A DNA stretch of 64,000 nt from Sambucus nigra. Taxonomy: Eukaryota; Streptophyta; Magnoliopsida; Dipsacales; Adoxaceae. The translations under genes and the position numbers were made by a program. The DNA lies in assembly GCA_949130495.1 (NCBI GenBank), contig OX422207.1, forward strand, positions 707,764,456-707,828,455. The letters are read 5' to 3'. The first letter of the stretch is position 1, and each line of letters begins with the position of its first letter. The notes beneath the pieces were generated by a model. The model worked only from the letters and a program-made list of their open reading frames with translations. It had not been told where the DNA came from and made no database searches. This document shows, piece by piece, positions 1 to 11,499 of this stretch.

Positions 1-988
1 AATTAATTATGGTAATATTAAATTAAATATTAATCAGGGAGTGAATGATTAATATTTAGGGAAATTTAATTAGTAAGTTAATAGTAATAATTTATTTACG
101 TCATTTCAAGTATTAGTGATGGGGTATGAACTTATCTCAGGTCGGGAATCGGTATAGACTAATTTGGGTGTGAGAGAAGGATTTTTATAAATTAATTCGA
201 ATGCTAATTCTGAGTGTACGGTTGAGTCCGGATGGGCCGGGATAGTCAAAAAAGTGTACCCTAGGGTAGTAAACTGGTCACGGGACGTTTTTAGGCATAG
301 CCGGGCCCACACGGGGGTATTTGGGTCACTTCAGCTTGGCCCATTAGGCAAAAAACGGGATTTAGCCAAATTACCCAATTAAAAGAAAAATGGGAACAAC
401 TGATGTGAAATTAGAAAACGCTTAGTGGGAGAGGAAAACCTAACAGGCAGTTAAAGGCAATTTGGGAGACAAAGGAGAGAGCCATAGATGGGTTTCATCT
501 TCAATCTTGAGATATCAATCTTGAGACAACTTCTAATCAGACCCTACGAAACCATAAGGCAACTGGTTAAGTTACTATAGAATTTAATTCGCAATATGAT
601 TCATTCAAAATTCATTTTTGGGATTAAGGGGTACAAAAATGGAGTTTTTTTGTAAATCAATCACCTGATTTTGAAATTGTGTAGGAATTTATCTATAATC
701 TGAGATTTGTATATATCTGGTAAGATGTGTAAACCCAGACGAGTTAGGAACGAATTTGAGACAAAGATTTGATGTTGAAATGGGTTAACGAATAATACGA
801 GTTTTTCCCCAATTTAGAAAAATAGTAGAGAACGGAAATTAAACTATGTTTAGGGACTTTATGGGGGTTACTTATGAGGTTCTTGGTGTATTATATTGAT
901 GAGAGAACTTGGTTTAGACTGTAGAAGAATTTGGGGATTCGAGTTTTTCATCCATGGAGGAAACAAAGACCTGGGGAAGACGAAGACC

Positions 989-1034
989 TGATCGATCGAT
1001 CGATCGATCGGTGGTTGGGGATCGATCGATCGAT
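989..1034. repeat. (GATC)n microsatellite in two blocks
   Basis: Two runs of GATC repeats (about 989-1010 and 1020-1034) are separated by a short GGTGGTTGGG segment. Each run is self-complementary. It lies in non-coding DNA. Confidence 0.85.
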
Positions 1035-1252
1035 GGTCTGGGATTTTTGGCAATTCGTCCAGTTTATATATATAAAGTGAATTTAATTAAAAATTTCTTT
1101 CCATACCTTGTTTAATAAGAAATAAATATAGGACATACAATCCAATTAATTATGAGGGAAAAATAATTGGGATTGGAGGAAATTTATGTGTGACACACTA
1201 TGGTTAAATTTTGGAAAGAATATTTCAAAATAATTAAATACGGATAAAGTGG

Positions 1253-1403
1253 GCGAGTCCGGGTATATTGGTTGAGCGATACCAAGGCGTTGAATTCATT
1301 TAGAGTGAGAGCTAAATAATTTGGATTCGAGGATTTAAACTCGGATTTTATTTTATTTCGGTCCACGAGAGCGAGTCCGAATATATTGGTTGGAGCGACA
1401 CCG
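1253..1403. repeat. Direct repeat of a ~30-bp motif
   Basis: A motif starting GCGAGTCCG and containing TATATTGGTTG and GCGA(T/C)ACC occurs at 1253-1283 and again at 1371-1403, about 118 bp apart. This is an imperfect tandem duplication in non-coding sequence. Confidence 0.6.
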
Positions 1404-3474
1404 AAAGTAATTTAATTAATTAATGTGCAATTAATGAATAATCAAAGTTGAGCCATAAACTCATAATAAATTGTATAAGCTTGTGTTACGGTCTTAGTAC
1501 ACGACATAGCTGGGGTGTTTTATTTTTATATGGATATACGGTGTGCGATAGTATATATATATAGTTTGTGCATTAATATCAGTTGCTAGATATTGTTATT
1601 ACATATATTCTAGTGCTATAGGGGGAGGTTGCGCGTAGAGGATGAATTCCCTAGCTTGAGGAGTAGGGCGAGTCTATTCCCAGGTCATAGCGTCCATTAT
1701 ATGGGTGAGAGGAATCTCACTTTCAGGGAAGGAATATGTCTGCCTCCAATAATTATGTATTAATCAAGTTAATGAGCGACTCTGACTTGGGGTAACTAGG
1801 TTATGTGAATTTACCTAGTGGGATAGCACTTTAGAGAATATACATCCGGTGAGTTATAACTTGGGAGGACATTATTTATTTCTTATTATTTCAGCATATT
1901 TGTCAATGCTGTAATATGACTATACATATAGAATGAGATAAATAATTATATACAGGTTAATTAGTACAGGCTGTGAGTTGTATCATATATCGTGGATGTG
2001 AAAGTTATTTGAATATAAAGAGCGAAATGATTAATTAAGTTAATGATGACAGTAACTTAGAAATCATTGTTTTGGCATACTCGGTTAGAGTAGGGTGGTT
2101 GCAAGGGGTATTTCGATTATCTAGTTATGGGATAAATAACTAAGAAAATTAATTAAGGCGTTAGTACGGCACATTAGAGGAGGGGTGAGGATATTCTCAA
2201 CGGAGTGCGACACTAACTAAAATATGAAGAGCATGCATACACATTTATTACTGCAAGTTAATCAATTGCTAAATGTTTTCCAAATGTTTTGGGTACTAAC
2301 CCTTGCTATGAAAAAAACTTTTAAAAATATTTTAGGTGTCCAGCAACAGGGATGTCATACTTGACTCATTCCAGGGATCTGTTGCTGCAGCACATGTGGA
2401 TGTTGCGGGAGTTTGATTGGCGCTTCGTTCTTTTCATTTCTAGTGTAGAATTCCTATCAGTTACTTGAGCATGTCACTCACTATTTTATCAGTACTTATG
2501 TCAGACTTGTTGAGATTTATTACATGTCCTTAATTTTGTTTGTTTGGAGCCGATGGTTTATTCCGTCAGTTATTTAGATGTGAATGGTGGATTTCAGTTC
2601 ATTGTGATTGTTTAAATTATTTTGTTTCCGCATGAGTATTTCATTAAATTAATGAAAGATAAAACTCGTCACCAGTCTGAGTTTCTCACTTAGGTGGTTA
2701 GTAATTAAAGAGCCGACAATGATGCTAAGAATGAACCAACTGAGAATCTTGTTCTAATTGAATTTAGGAGTGATCACCCAAGGTTAATTAGGCGGAGTTT
2801 TACAATAAATTAAAAGATCGTTAATTATTAACTAGGGATAATTATGGACAATCCTTATAGGGAATCTAGGGGTAATTATCAAGTAATTAAACCTACATAT
2901 GGTAATATGGATTTATATTTTGTCTGGACATACCTATGTTCATGGACTATCCTATTGGTTGGGGTTACCCGCATTCGGGACCGTAGCACACGTTGGAACA
3001 AGTGGGCTATGCATAGTGCATGTCATATTTTAGGTACCAAGTTGCAGCGCCATTTATGGGAGATACATGTTGATGTTGGGATCCATGTGTCACCACGACA
3101 TATGATTCGTGCAATGGTTTACTACATAAGTACCACTACACTCGTGTGTGTATTATGATGTCCATTGTGGATAGGAGACTCATCCAGACTTATCGATAGT
3201 GCATAAACGAGACGCTATTAGTAGATTCCTTAGTGTTGCATATATATAAGGACATATACATAAAATGATTAAAATGAATAAGATAAATTCCTTATCTAAT
3301 AATGTAGACTATAAAACATAAACCTAACACTACGTAGTATGATGATGATTGATTACATCACTTAATGGGTAGTGTGTCTGTGGTAGCTTGGAAAATAGTA
3401 ACTTTTATGTGAATGATTCCTCTTCAGTATGTTAATTATGCTAGATGAATTTATTTAATATGACACATTTACCC

Positions 3475-5563
3475 CAGGGATGGCAATTTAACCCAACCCG
3501 TAGGGTTCCCGCCCCGCCCCGACCCTAATGGGGTGGGTGAAAAACCCGTTTAAAATAATAGGGGCTGGTTTGGGTTTTAGAAAACAACATTTATTAAATA
3601 GGGGGGGCTCATTTTTTTTAATATACTAAACTTGTCCCGCCCCGCCCCGTTTAGTAATTAAATTTACTTTTATGACCCTTTTATATTAAACTAATAACAC
3701 TCCAAACATATATATATATATATATAAACATAAACCCGATTTCATTACCAAAACAAAAAATCTCACGCCTCTTCCTCTCCCTCTAAACTAAAACACTCCA
3801 CAATATCGCATGCAGCCACTCCCTCCTTAATTGGTGCCGCTCGTAGCCAGATCTCACCAGAGCCAGCAGCGTTTGACGTCACCAGCATCATTTGGTTTCG
3901 ACGGAGAACATATTAGCCCAGAGGAAGTCACCGGAGAACATGTCAGTGTCAGACAACAACCAATTCGTTGTATGTATATCTTTGTATGCAAGATCACATG
4001 AATTTTTTTTTTTAATCTTTGAATGGATCCCATTTTCTTGAATCATAGACAGGCAGGGGCGAATCCAGCCTGGGCCGAAGCGGGGTGGCCGCCTTAGTTC
4101 ATTTTTCAAAAAAAAAAAAATTAGGGTTTTTTTGGTAAAAAATTAAACCTGGAGGTGACTTGTAATTATATTAAATGTTCAGGGGAAAATCTGTAATAAA
4201 CAAAAAAAAAACATAACTTAAAATGGTGTTCTCTCTTTTCTCGTACCAAAGTAAAAGAAAAACCCTATTTTCTAAAGAGTCCGCCGCTCTCTCCACCCGT
4301 TGCTCTCCATCCGCCGCTCTCTCCACCGCCGCCCTACTACTCTCCACTCGCTGCCTTGCTTCTTTCCACCCGCTGCCCTGCTCTCCATAAGTGGGCGCTG
4401 GCGCTGCCCTGCTCTCTCTCCTCTCCACGTGTGCTCGCATCTCCTCCGCCTCTGCAGGCGGCTGCTGCTCTCTCCTCCGAGGCTCCGCTCCACCCGCCCC
4501 CTGCTATCTCTTCCACCAGACCAAGTGTATTTCATCATTTATTTATTTTGTGTATATCTGTTTATATGTGTCTGTTTATATGTGAAATTATATTTATACT
4601 ACTGAAATTGTACAAAAATTATTTATACTAAAATGAAATTAAATTTATAATGTGAATTTATAAATTTATTTTGTGTATTGTTTTTATGTGTCTGTTTATT
4701 TATTTTTGTGTAAATTTATATAAATTTATATGAAATTAAATTTATATGTGAAATTAAATTAAATTTGTAAATATTGGGAATCAATAGAGAAATTTTTTAA
4801 ACGAAAAAGAGAAGACAATGCACCAACCGTATCTGAAGCTGAGGTTCAGTCATCTCCCACTTCAATCACTGTTGAAAATGAATATAATGCCCAAAAAAGT
4901 AAAAACAACCCAAAAAATGCTCGAAAAAACTCGACCCCCCCCCCCCCCCCCCAAAAAAAAAAAATCTCCTTGGGGGCTCCCTCCCCCTAACCTTCGGCAA
5001 CTATCGAAACTTTCTCCCCAGTTCACACAAAATCCTGGATCCGCCACTATAGACAGGGATCCCATTGTTCTGAAATGTATAATGATGTTTTGAGCAAGTT
5101 TGTGCAGCTTATATTTGTATAATGATTCCATTTTTTGACTGGATCCCATTGAATTTTTATGCATTGTAAGTACATAATGCATGGGAGTTTATTTTTAATC
5201 AATTCCAATGTGAGGAGAAATAGCAGTCATATTGTAAAGCCAGAGTTCCAAATGTGAACTCTAATTTAGTAGGGATTCAAAGTAGATGGATATGTAAATT
5301 TAATAAAATCATCTTTTAAAAAAATTTTATTTAAAATTTCGGGTTTTAACTCGTAGGGTGGGGAGGGTCCTGACCTGTTTAATTCAAGCAGGGCGGGGCG
5401 GGGGGGGGGGGGGGGGGGGTTTAGGAGGTTATACTTAAATGTGTACGGGGCTTAAAATCTTAACCCGTCGCGGGTCACGGGGCACGACGAGTTAATTTTT
5501 TTTTTGCGGGGTAGGTTTGGGTTTTGAAACCCCTGCCCCATACTCGACCCGTTGCCATCACTA
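3475..5563. mobile_element. Non-autonomous hAT element (outer), 8-bp TSD
   Basis: The left end reads CAGGGATGGCAA and the right end is the inverted equivalent of TAGTGATGGCAA. The element is flanked by the identical 8-bp sequence ATTTACCC at 3467-3474 and 5564-5571. Imperfect CAGGG...GGCAA inverted termini with 8-bp target duplications are diagnostic of plant hAT elements. It encodes no transposase, so movement would need one supplied in trans. Subterminal regions are rich in CCCGCCCC / GGGGCGGG blocks on opposite strands, which could pair. Without the inner insertion and its TSD it is about 1.08 kb. A 20-base G run lies at 5400-5419. Confidence 0.9.
4054..5049. mobile_element. Nested Ac-like non-autonomous hAT element, 8-bp TSD
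   Basis: The left terminus CAGGGGCGAATCCAG matches the inverted right terminus TAGTGGCGGATCCAG, and both sides carry TAGACAGG (4046-4053 and 5050-5057). This 996-bp element sits inside the outer hAT element and is therefore younger. It has no transposase. Its interior holds a GC- and CT-rich stretch (about 4285-4520) resembling a plant 5' UTR or first exon, followed by an AT-rich part (4540-4760) and an 18-base C run plus A run at 4935-4964. The open frames through the CT-rich stretch run on both strands and are compositional. Confidence 0.92.
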
Positions 5564-5829
5564 ATTTACCCACTATCTACTTTTGGGCACGTGTAGTTTT
5601 ACATTTGGCGTTATTCTAAGATGAAGGGTGAAATATCTAATACATGTCAGTGATGATGGGAGTTTCACTTTGAATTAACCGTACTTTTGCATAATAAATT
5701 TATGTAAGTTAGCTCTTGCACACTCTAGGGCGTTGACCATAAATTATAAATATTTTCCCAAGTTGCTCCTAGGAAGGGATAGTAGGACTATCAAGAGATC
5801 AGTCTTATACTTTCACCTGTCACATTGGA

Positions 5830-7400
5830 CTTCATATCATTGATTCTAGACTAGGTGATAGACTTATACTTGTAAAATTGGTATTATGTGAAAACATAAT
5901 TAATATTGTTAGTGCTTATACACCTCAAGTAGGATTAGATGAGCACACTAAAGTACAATTTTGGGAACAAATGAATGAACTAATTCAAGAAATACCCGTA
6001 GGTGAGAAAATATATATAGGGGAGATTTTAATGTCCATGTAGGAGAAGATCGTGTAGGACATTAGATAGTGCATGGAGGATATAATTTTGGAGATAGGGA
6101 CGACGGGGGAGAGTCTATATTAGATTTTGTGATGGCTTATGATTGTGTACTAGTAAATACATGTTTTAAAAAGAGTCTTGAACACTTAATAACTTATAAA
6201 AGTGGAATGCATAAGAGCCAAATAGATTTTTTTATTACTAGAAAAGGAGATCGATTAACGTGCAAAGATTGTAAGGTTATCCCGGGAGAGAGCTTAATCT
6301 CACAACATAGGATAATGGTGTTGGATATAAATATTAAAAATCAATCACGAGTGAGAAAAGTGAAGATTAACCCACGAACTAGGTGGTGGAACTTAAAAAG
6401 AAAGAAATTAGAACTATTTAAAGATAAACTATTAAATGAAGCAACATGGAATACTGAAGAAGAGATTAACATAATGTGGAATAAGATGGCCACATGCATT
6501 AGGAGAATATCAAAAGAAATTCTTGGAGAATCAAAAGGCAAGGGGCCAAAGTCTAAAGAAACTTGGTGGTTGAATGAAGAAGTACAAAATATAGTAAAAA
6601 TTAGAAGGGATTGCTTTAAAACATGGCAAACAAATAGAAATGAAGAAAATTTTGTGAAATATAAATGGGCTAAAAAGAAAGTTAAGAAAGTGGTAAGAGA
6701 TGATAAGTTAAAAGCGTATGATGATCTTTATACAATATTAGGTACACATGAAGGGGAAAAAAGTATTTATAAGCTTGCTAAACTTAAGGATAAGAAAGTA
6801 AAAGATTTTAATAACGTTAAGTGTATCAAAAGTGATGATTCAAGAGTCCTGGTCAAAGATGATGAAATTATGGAAAGATGGAAAAACTACTTTGAGAGGT
6901 TATTAAATGGAGATAATGGGTGTAGATTAGAAATATCGGAACTTAGGGAGACTCAAGAAAATATATTTTTCCATAGAATTAGGACAACAGAGGTCAGGAT
7001 TGCTCTAAAAAAGATGAAAACATGGAAGGCTTTAGGACCAGATGTTATCCCTATTGAGGTTTGGAAGTGCTTAGAGGAGGATGGAGTATCATGGCTTAAA
7101 AATTTATTTAATAAAATTTTAATGACAAATTGGATGCCCGGTGAATGGAGAAAAAGTGTTTTAGTACCTATTTATAAAAATAAAGGGGACATACAAAGTT
7201 GTTCAAATTATCGTGGTATTAAGTTAATGAGTCATACAATGAAACTTTGGGAGAGAGTGATTGAATATACATTGAGATTAAAGAAAACTGTATCTGTGAA
7301 TCAATTTGGGTTTATGTTTGGGAGGTCAACAATGGAAGCAATCTATTTATTAAGTAGATTAATGGAGAGGTATAGGGAGAAAAGAAGGATCTTCATATGA
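5830..7400 (+). pseudogene. RTE LINE ORF: endonuclease and N-terminal RT (broken)
   Basis: The first part encodes an apurinic-like endonuclease (EEP fold) that would nick target DNA. SAYTPQVGLDE is visible near 5910 and an IYIG-FNVHVGE core near 6010, where one base is missing and breaks the frame. The main open frame is 6069-7400 (443 codons). It carries GESILDFVMAYD and SQIDFFITRKGD, the conserved C-terminal endonuclease motifs, then a basic linker (about residues 100-290) and the RT fingers, with LVPIYKNKGD and SNYRGIKLM near its C-terminus. The frame ends at 7400 because of an indel in an A/G run near 7380; the RT palm continues in another frame from 7397. Confidence 0.88.
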
Positions 7401-8290
7401 TTTTTATAGATTTGGCGAAAGCAGATGATAGGATACCCTGCGATATAATATGGTGGGTTCTACATAAAAGAGGAGTGACTCGCATATATTTTGATGTGAT
7501 CAAGGATATGTATGATGGTACGATGACTGCACTAAGAACAGCAGCTGGAGAAAGTAGTGGATTTTCAATTACGGTAGGTCTACACCAAGGTTCAACATTA
7601 AGTCCTTATATCTTTGCTCTTCTTATGGATGAGTTAACAGGACAAATATAATACGAGGTGCCATGGTGTATGCTATTTGAAGATAATATTGTTTTAGTGG
7701 ATGAGACTAAGACGGGAATTAATGCTAGGTTGGAATTATGGAGAGAAACATTAGAAATAAGCAAATTTAAAATAAGCATAACTAAAACATAATATATGGA
7801 ATGAAATTTTAGTAGTAATAGGAGGAAAACTGGAGATGTGGTAAAATTGGAGGATCAAGAGATACCTAGAAATGATCAATTTGGTTATTTAGGATCGATT
7901 ATAAAAAAAGATGGAGATATTAGTGATGATTTTACTCATAGGATTAGAGCAGGCTGGGTTAAGTGGAGAAGTGCTAACAGAATTTTTTGTGATAGGCGTA
8001 TACCTTTGAAGTTAAAAGATAAATTTTATAGGATGACCATTAGACCCTCAATACTATATGGGACAGAGTGTTGGGCAACCAAGAAATAAAATTTGCAGAA
8101 AATGAGTGTGGTGGAGATGCTAATGCTAAGATGAATTTGTGGTAAAACTCAAAAGGATAAAATTAAAAATGAACAAATTCGTGAAACGATAAAAGTAGAT
8201 CCTATAGAAGATAAATTGATAGAAAATTGACTTAGATGGTTTGGACACGTCATCGTAGACCAATGGATGCTCATGTAAGGAAGAGTGATT
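7397..8290 (+). pseudogene. RTE LINE RT palm and C-terminal domain (broken)
   Basis: 7397-7651 encodes the RT palm with the motif-A-like FIDLAKADDRIP and the motif-B-like LHQGSTLSPY. The catalytic F(A/Y)xDD box follows outside that frame and reads FEDN near 7677, so the second catalytic aspartate is lost. 7838-8089 encodes the conserved segment after the palm (FGYLGSIIKKDG ... SILYGTECWA). A degraded LRWFGHV motif lies near 8230. Multiple stops separate these pieces, so no active enzyme can be made. Confidence 0.87.
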
Positions 8291-8609
8291 TAGTTAGTAT
8301 AAATTGACTTGGTGGGATATTATAAAAAGAACATGATGTCATGTGATTTAACCAAAGATATTGCACTAGACAGAATATAATGGAAAAATAGGATTCATAT
8401 AGCTTACCCCAAATAATTGGAAAAATACTTTGTCGAGTTGAGTTGAGTTAAGTTCAGGATTACTGTATGGGCATAAGCCCGAAGGTTATTTATTTCATCC
8501 TATTGAGACATTTATGTTTAAAGCTAGGTTTTCATTTATATTTTATGGATGTTAGATTTATCATTCTATTGATTATTAGTGTAAATCCAGTTTTATGATG
8601 AGAAACCAA

Positions 8610-9060
8610 CGATCACATCCTCAAGATCAACACAAAATATCTACAAAATCTTCTCCAAGAACCTCCAACAAAATAGCCCCAAGAACACCTCTAATCTAAG
8701 GTTGGAACTCACAAATCTCAATAGCCAATGTGTATATAAAAAGAAGAGGAATATAAAATATATTTGATGCCAAAATTTATGCCGAAAGTATGTTAAAAGG
8801 CTTGTCTAATTCTTCCTTTTATAATGCAAAGAAATGAAGAGTTGGAATCCAAAAGACTCATTTAAATAAGGCAAAGAAATGAAGAGTTGGAAGTCAAAAC
8901 AACTCCAAGAGTTAAAAACATTTAAAAATCATTTTAAAATTCGTTTTAACTCCCTTTTTGAAACCGTTTGAAATTCTCGCCTTTAAAAATAATATTCAAC
9001 ATATTTGAGTAATAAAAATAATTTTATCAAAACATTATTTTCCTCCATTTTCCAATAACC
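8610..9060. repeat. Dispersed repeat R, copy 1 (LTR-like, with TATA)
   Basis: 8610-8945 is repeated at 21665-22012 with high similarity (shared blocks include AACCTCCAACAAAATAGCCC and TGTGTATATAAAAAGAAGAG). Copy 1 continues past the point where copy 2 stops. A TATA-like TGTATATAAAAAG at 8729-8741 suggests an LTR or other promoter-bearing fragment, but no termini could be defined. Confidence 0.6.
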
Positions 9061-9607
9061 GAGGGTCTACATATGAGGAGATGGGTGATGGCTAGCCATT
9101 GTTGCTTCTGTAAGGAGGCAGAAGAAATAAGTAATCACATGCTTCTACATTGTTAGGTGACGATAGGCCTTTGGGAGCTCTTCTGCTCCCTTAATCGGAT
9201 CATGCGGGTGAAGCTTAAAATAGTAAGGGGTAAGTTAGAGTCGTGTCATCCCTGGTATGAATAGAGGAGATTAGAGATATTTAGCAATTGGATCCCCCGC
9301 TATATCTTTTGGACGATTGGGAAGAGTTGGAATTTGAGGTGCTTTGAAGGTAGAGATGGTGCAAAAATTAGATTAAAATACTTTTTTGGAGTTCCTTACA
9401 AGGCTGGTACACGAAAATTCATGCCACTTAACTTCCTATATTTTTGGACATTTGGCAACATTTGTACATCGACTTTTAGTTTGGGATTAATTGCCAATGA
9501 TGGTCATGATTAAGGTTCTATTTTTTTTAGTGTATACTACTTGTATATGAGTTCCACTCCCTTTGCTATTGGTTTTTATAATACATTTAACTTTAAAAAA
9601 AGAATAA
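9061..9607 (+). mobile_element. L1-type LINE 3' remnant (zf-RVT region)
   Basis: 9078-9180 translates to a stretch with SHCCFCKEAEE and NHMLLHC, the zf-RVT cysteine/histidine cluster found after RT in plant L1-like LINEs. A downstream segment contains WNLRCFEG, matching the conserved WxxRNxRxFxG tail. A purine/A-rich end at about 9594-9607 looks like the tail. It is 5'-truncated and contains stops. Confidence 0.8.
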
Positions 9608-9945
9608 AAACCCTAGCCTTAGGAAACTATGTAAACTTTTGTGATTAAGATAAGAGAATACATTAATTTTATCGATATATGAAGATGATGTTTACTAAGT
9701 AACCCTGATGTTTAACATTTTCTGTAAGGACACAAATTTCCTATTGATTCCTTTGAAGTTTTGGCTCAATTCTGGACAAAAACGTTTGAGTCATAGGATT
9801 GAATTATTGATCATCCTTCAAGCCTATGACGTGTTTGTTGAAGACGTAGCGGCCAAGATATTAAAGCTTCATCAAATGTCGAGTTTAATGTGCCTCGTTT
9901 CTACGTCATCAACATGGTTCCATTGCTCCTAAGGTATGAATGCAT

Positions 9946-10008
<63 letters not shown>

Positions 10009-10141
10009 AGCTTGGAACATTTTATATTGGGTGTACTAAGTTTTAAACTGTTGTTTATTTTCAGAAAGATTTTATTAAAACTTTAAAATAAACTATATAA
10101 ACTTTCTGGGCTAAAAATAGAATTTTTCAAACTTTCTGGAA

Positions 10142-10362
10142 GTTCGTTCGAAGTATCGTTCGAACGAGATTTTCATTCGAACAATATGTCGTTCGAACGA
10201 GTTTGCCAACGAGTTCCTATATAGGCCACTCGAATGTCTTTCGAACGAACATGATGTTCGAACGAGATTTCCAATGAGATTTCTAATGAGTTCACACTCG
10301 AACTTCGTTAGAAGCCTCGTTCGAATGAGATTGCGTTCGAACGAAGATGTCGTTCGAAGGAG
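10142..10362. repeat. Palindrome array (CGTTCGAACG) in A1 LTR U3
   Basis: Nine TTCGAA cores occur in about 220 bp, several extended to the perfect 10-bp palindrome CGTTCGAACG or CGTTCGAACGAG. The array begins roughly 480 bp and ends roughly 260 bp upstream of the TATA box. The array is present in every copy of this LTR family in the window (14787-14827 and 22050-22175; 34115-34328). Its position suggests an enhancer or factor-binding region; that is inference. Confidence 0.85.
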
Positions 10363-10621
10363 TTTTGGCGGGAACAGTTTTTTGGTACTTTTGAGCAGTT
10401 TTTCCCATGTTTCCCACTTCTTTTCCCACTATCTTTTGACAGAACTTCTTAAGTGCGGGAGCCAAGTTTTCTAAATTAACTTTTTATTCTATTCTAACTC
10501 CTAGAGAGAGTTTTTGAGAGCAAATTCTTCAAAGAAAAGTTAATGGTTTGAGTGCCTAATTTTTCAAGAACAAATAATTGAACACTCTAGTTTCCACCCA
10601 AAGTTTGTTTATCCAAGTTTC

Positions 10622-10635
10622 CTTATATATATACA
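10622..10635 (+). promoter_or_regulatory. Likely TATA box of A1 5' LTR
   Basis: CCTTATATATATAC lies downstream of the palindrome array and is conserved at the same LTR position in the 22013-23234 copy (near 22435). In A2 the corresponding tract is where the Tat element inserted. Confidence 0.6.
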
Positions 10636-11424
10636 TTCCTTGGAGTTTTTGGCACCAGTTTATCTCTACATCCGTTTGAAGAGATCGTTTGGTTTCCTTC
10701 TAAATCCCTCAAAGAAGAAGAGATTGTTTTGCTGAGGCATTCTCATGTGGTGACAGGCACCATGTGTGGTTGACGGTGTACCTATGTCTCATTGGTGAAG
10801 GCCAAGATTTCGGTGGAGCTTCGGGGTTGTCTACTAGGTGGAGGTGTTTACAAGAAGAAGCGTCGGGGCTTGAGAGGGATCGAGTCGAGTGTTGTAAGTC
10901 TTACTGTTTTGTTATTGTAAAACCATACTTAGTGGACTTAAGGCTAGGGCCGCCCGAGGTTTTTTTCGTTGTGGGTTTTTTCTCGTACATTGTGGCGTAG
11001 TGATTTATTGTTTATTTTATATTTTGCATAATTCACCTAGATAGTATGCTTAGGTAAAAAGATAAAATTTTGTTTTAATCACTACTTGTTTAATTTGGTG
11101 ATAAATAAATATTGGATAATGTGTAGTTAATTCAGGTCATTAATTTAATTTCTTAAAATTTGGTTTGGCCTAATTTGATTAAATAGAAAATATGACTTAG
11201 GCAAATTTCTAGGATTTGGTTTAATTAATTGTGTTTAAGTGAAATCAAATTGTGTGTGTGTTGTCATCACATTTCACTTGGTTTAATTTTAATTTGAATA
11301 GAAATTGAAATTTGTTTAATTGAACCATCCTCTTCGCTTTCGCGTCTCTACAACAAGGAAATTATCTTTTTGTGAAGTACAAAGAAGATTTTATTTCAAA
11401 TTTGGTGGCCTTTTGTTCCAACAA

Positions 11425-11437
11425 TTGGTATCAGAGC
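11425..11437 (+). other. Primer-binding site of A1 (initiator tRNA-Met)
   Basis: TTGGTATCAGAGC follows the LTR end after one base and is the standard plant copia site for priming by initiator tRNA-Met. A second, imperfect TTGGTATTAGAGC occurs 42 bp downstream (11467-11479), probably a local duplication. Confidence 0.88.
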
Positions 11438-11499
11438 TTTGATTGAGAAAACCCTCGCTTTTTCAACAATTGGTATTAGAGCGGGAACGCTAATTTATC

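Larger units (their letters stand above)
1..3466. other. AT-rich non-coding region, no gene recognised
   Basis: No reading frame here resembles a known protein on either strand; the longest, 2844-3158 (104 codons), has no recognisable domain. The sequence is AT-rich with scattered short repeats and looks like decayed LTR or intergenic DNA, but I found no TG...CA termini, primer-binding site or polypurine tract that would prove it. The right boundary is the 8-bp target duplication of the hAT element that follows. Confidence 0.5.
5825..8460 (+). mobile_element. RTE-clade LINE, 5'-truncated and decayed
   Basis: The order is endonuclease then reverse transcriptase on the plus strand, as in plant RTE non-LTR retrotransposons. 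The 3' end has reiterated TTGAG (TTGAGTTGAGTT near 8434-8448), the kind of short-repeat tail RTE elements carry instead of a long poly(A). Recognisable protein similarity starts near 5825, so the 5' end is missing, as is common after incomplete reverse transcription. Several stops and frameshifts make it inactive. Confidence 0.88.
9723..11423 (+). repeat. A1 5' LTR (1701 bp)
   Basis: It starts TGTAAGGACA and ends TTCCAACA, giving TG...CA termini. The same sequence recurs at 14415-14838 plus 22013-23234, and at 33682-34588 plus 48433-49258. From left to right it holds a long (TA)n tract (9949-10004), an array of TTCGAA palindromes (10142-10362), a TATA box (about 10623-10634) and the U5-like 3' part. 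The ORF at 10764-11000 is a non-coding by-product, since the matching frame in the other copies varies. Confidence 0.9.

Noticed and set aside
4272..4631. Overlapping ORFs on both strands in the inner hAT element
   Set aside because: Four overlapping frames across a CT/GC-rich stretch are a composition effect; none has a domain.
10764..11000. Related ORFs in A-family LTRs (also 22576-22866)
   Set aside because: They share sequence because they are the same LTR region; frames and ends differ between copies and A2 lacks an equivalent.
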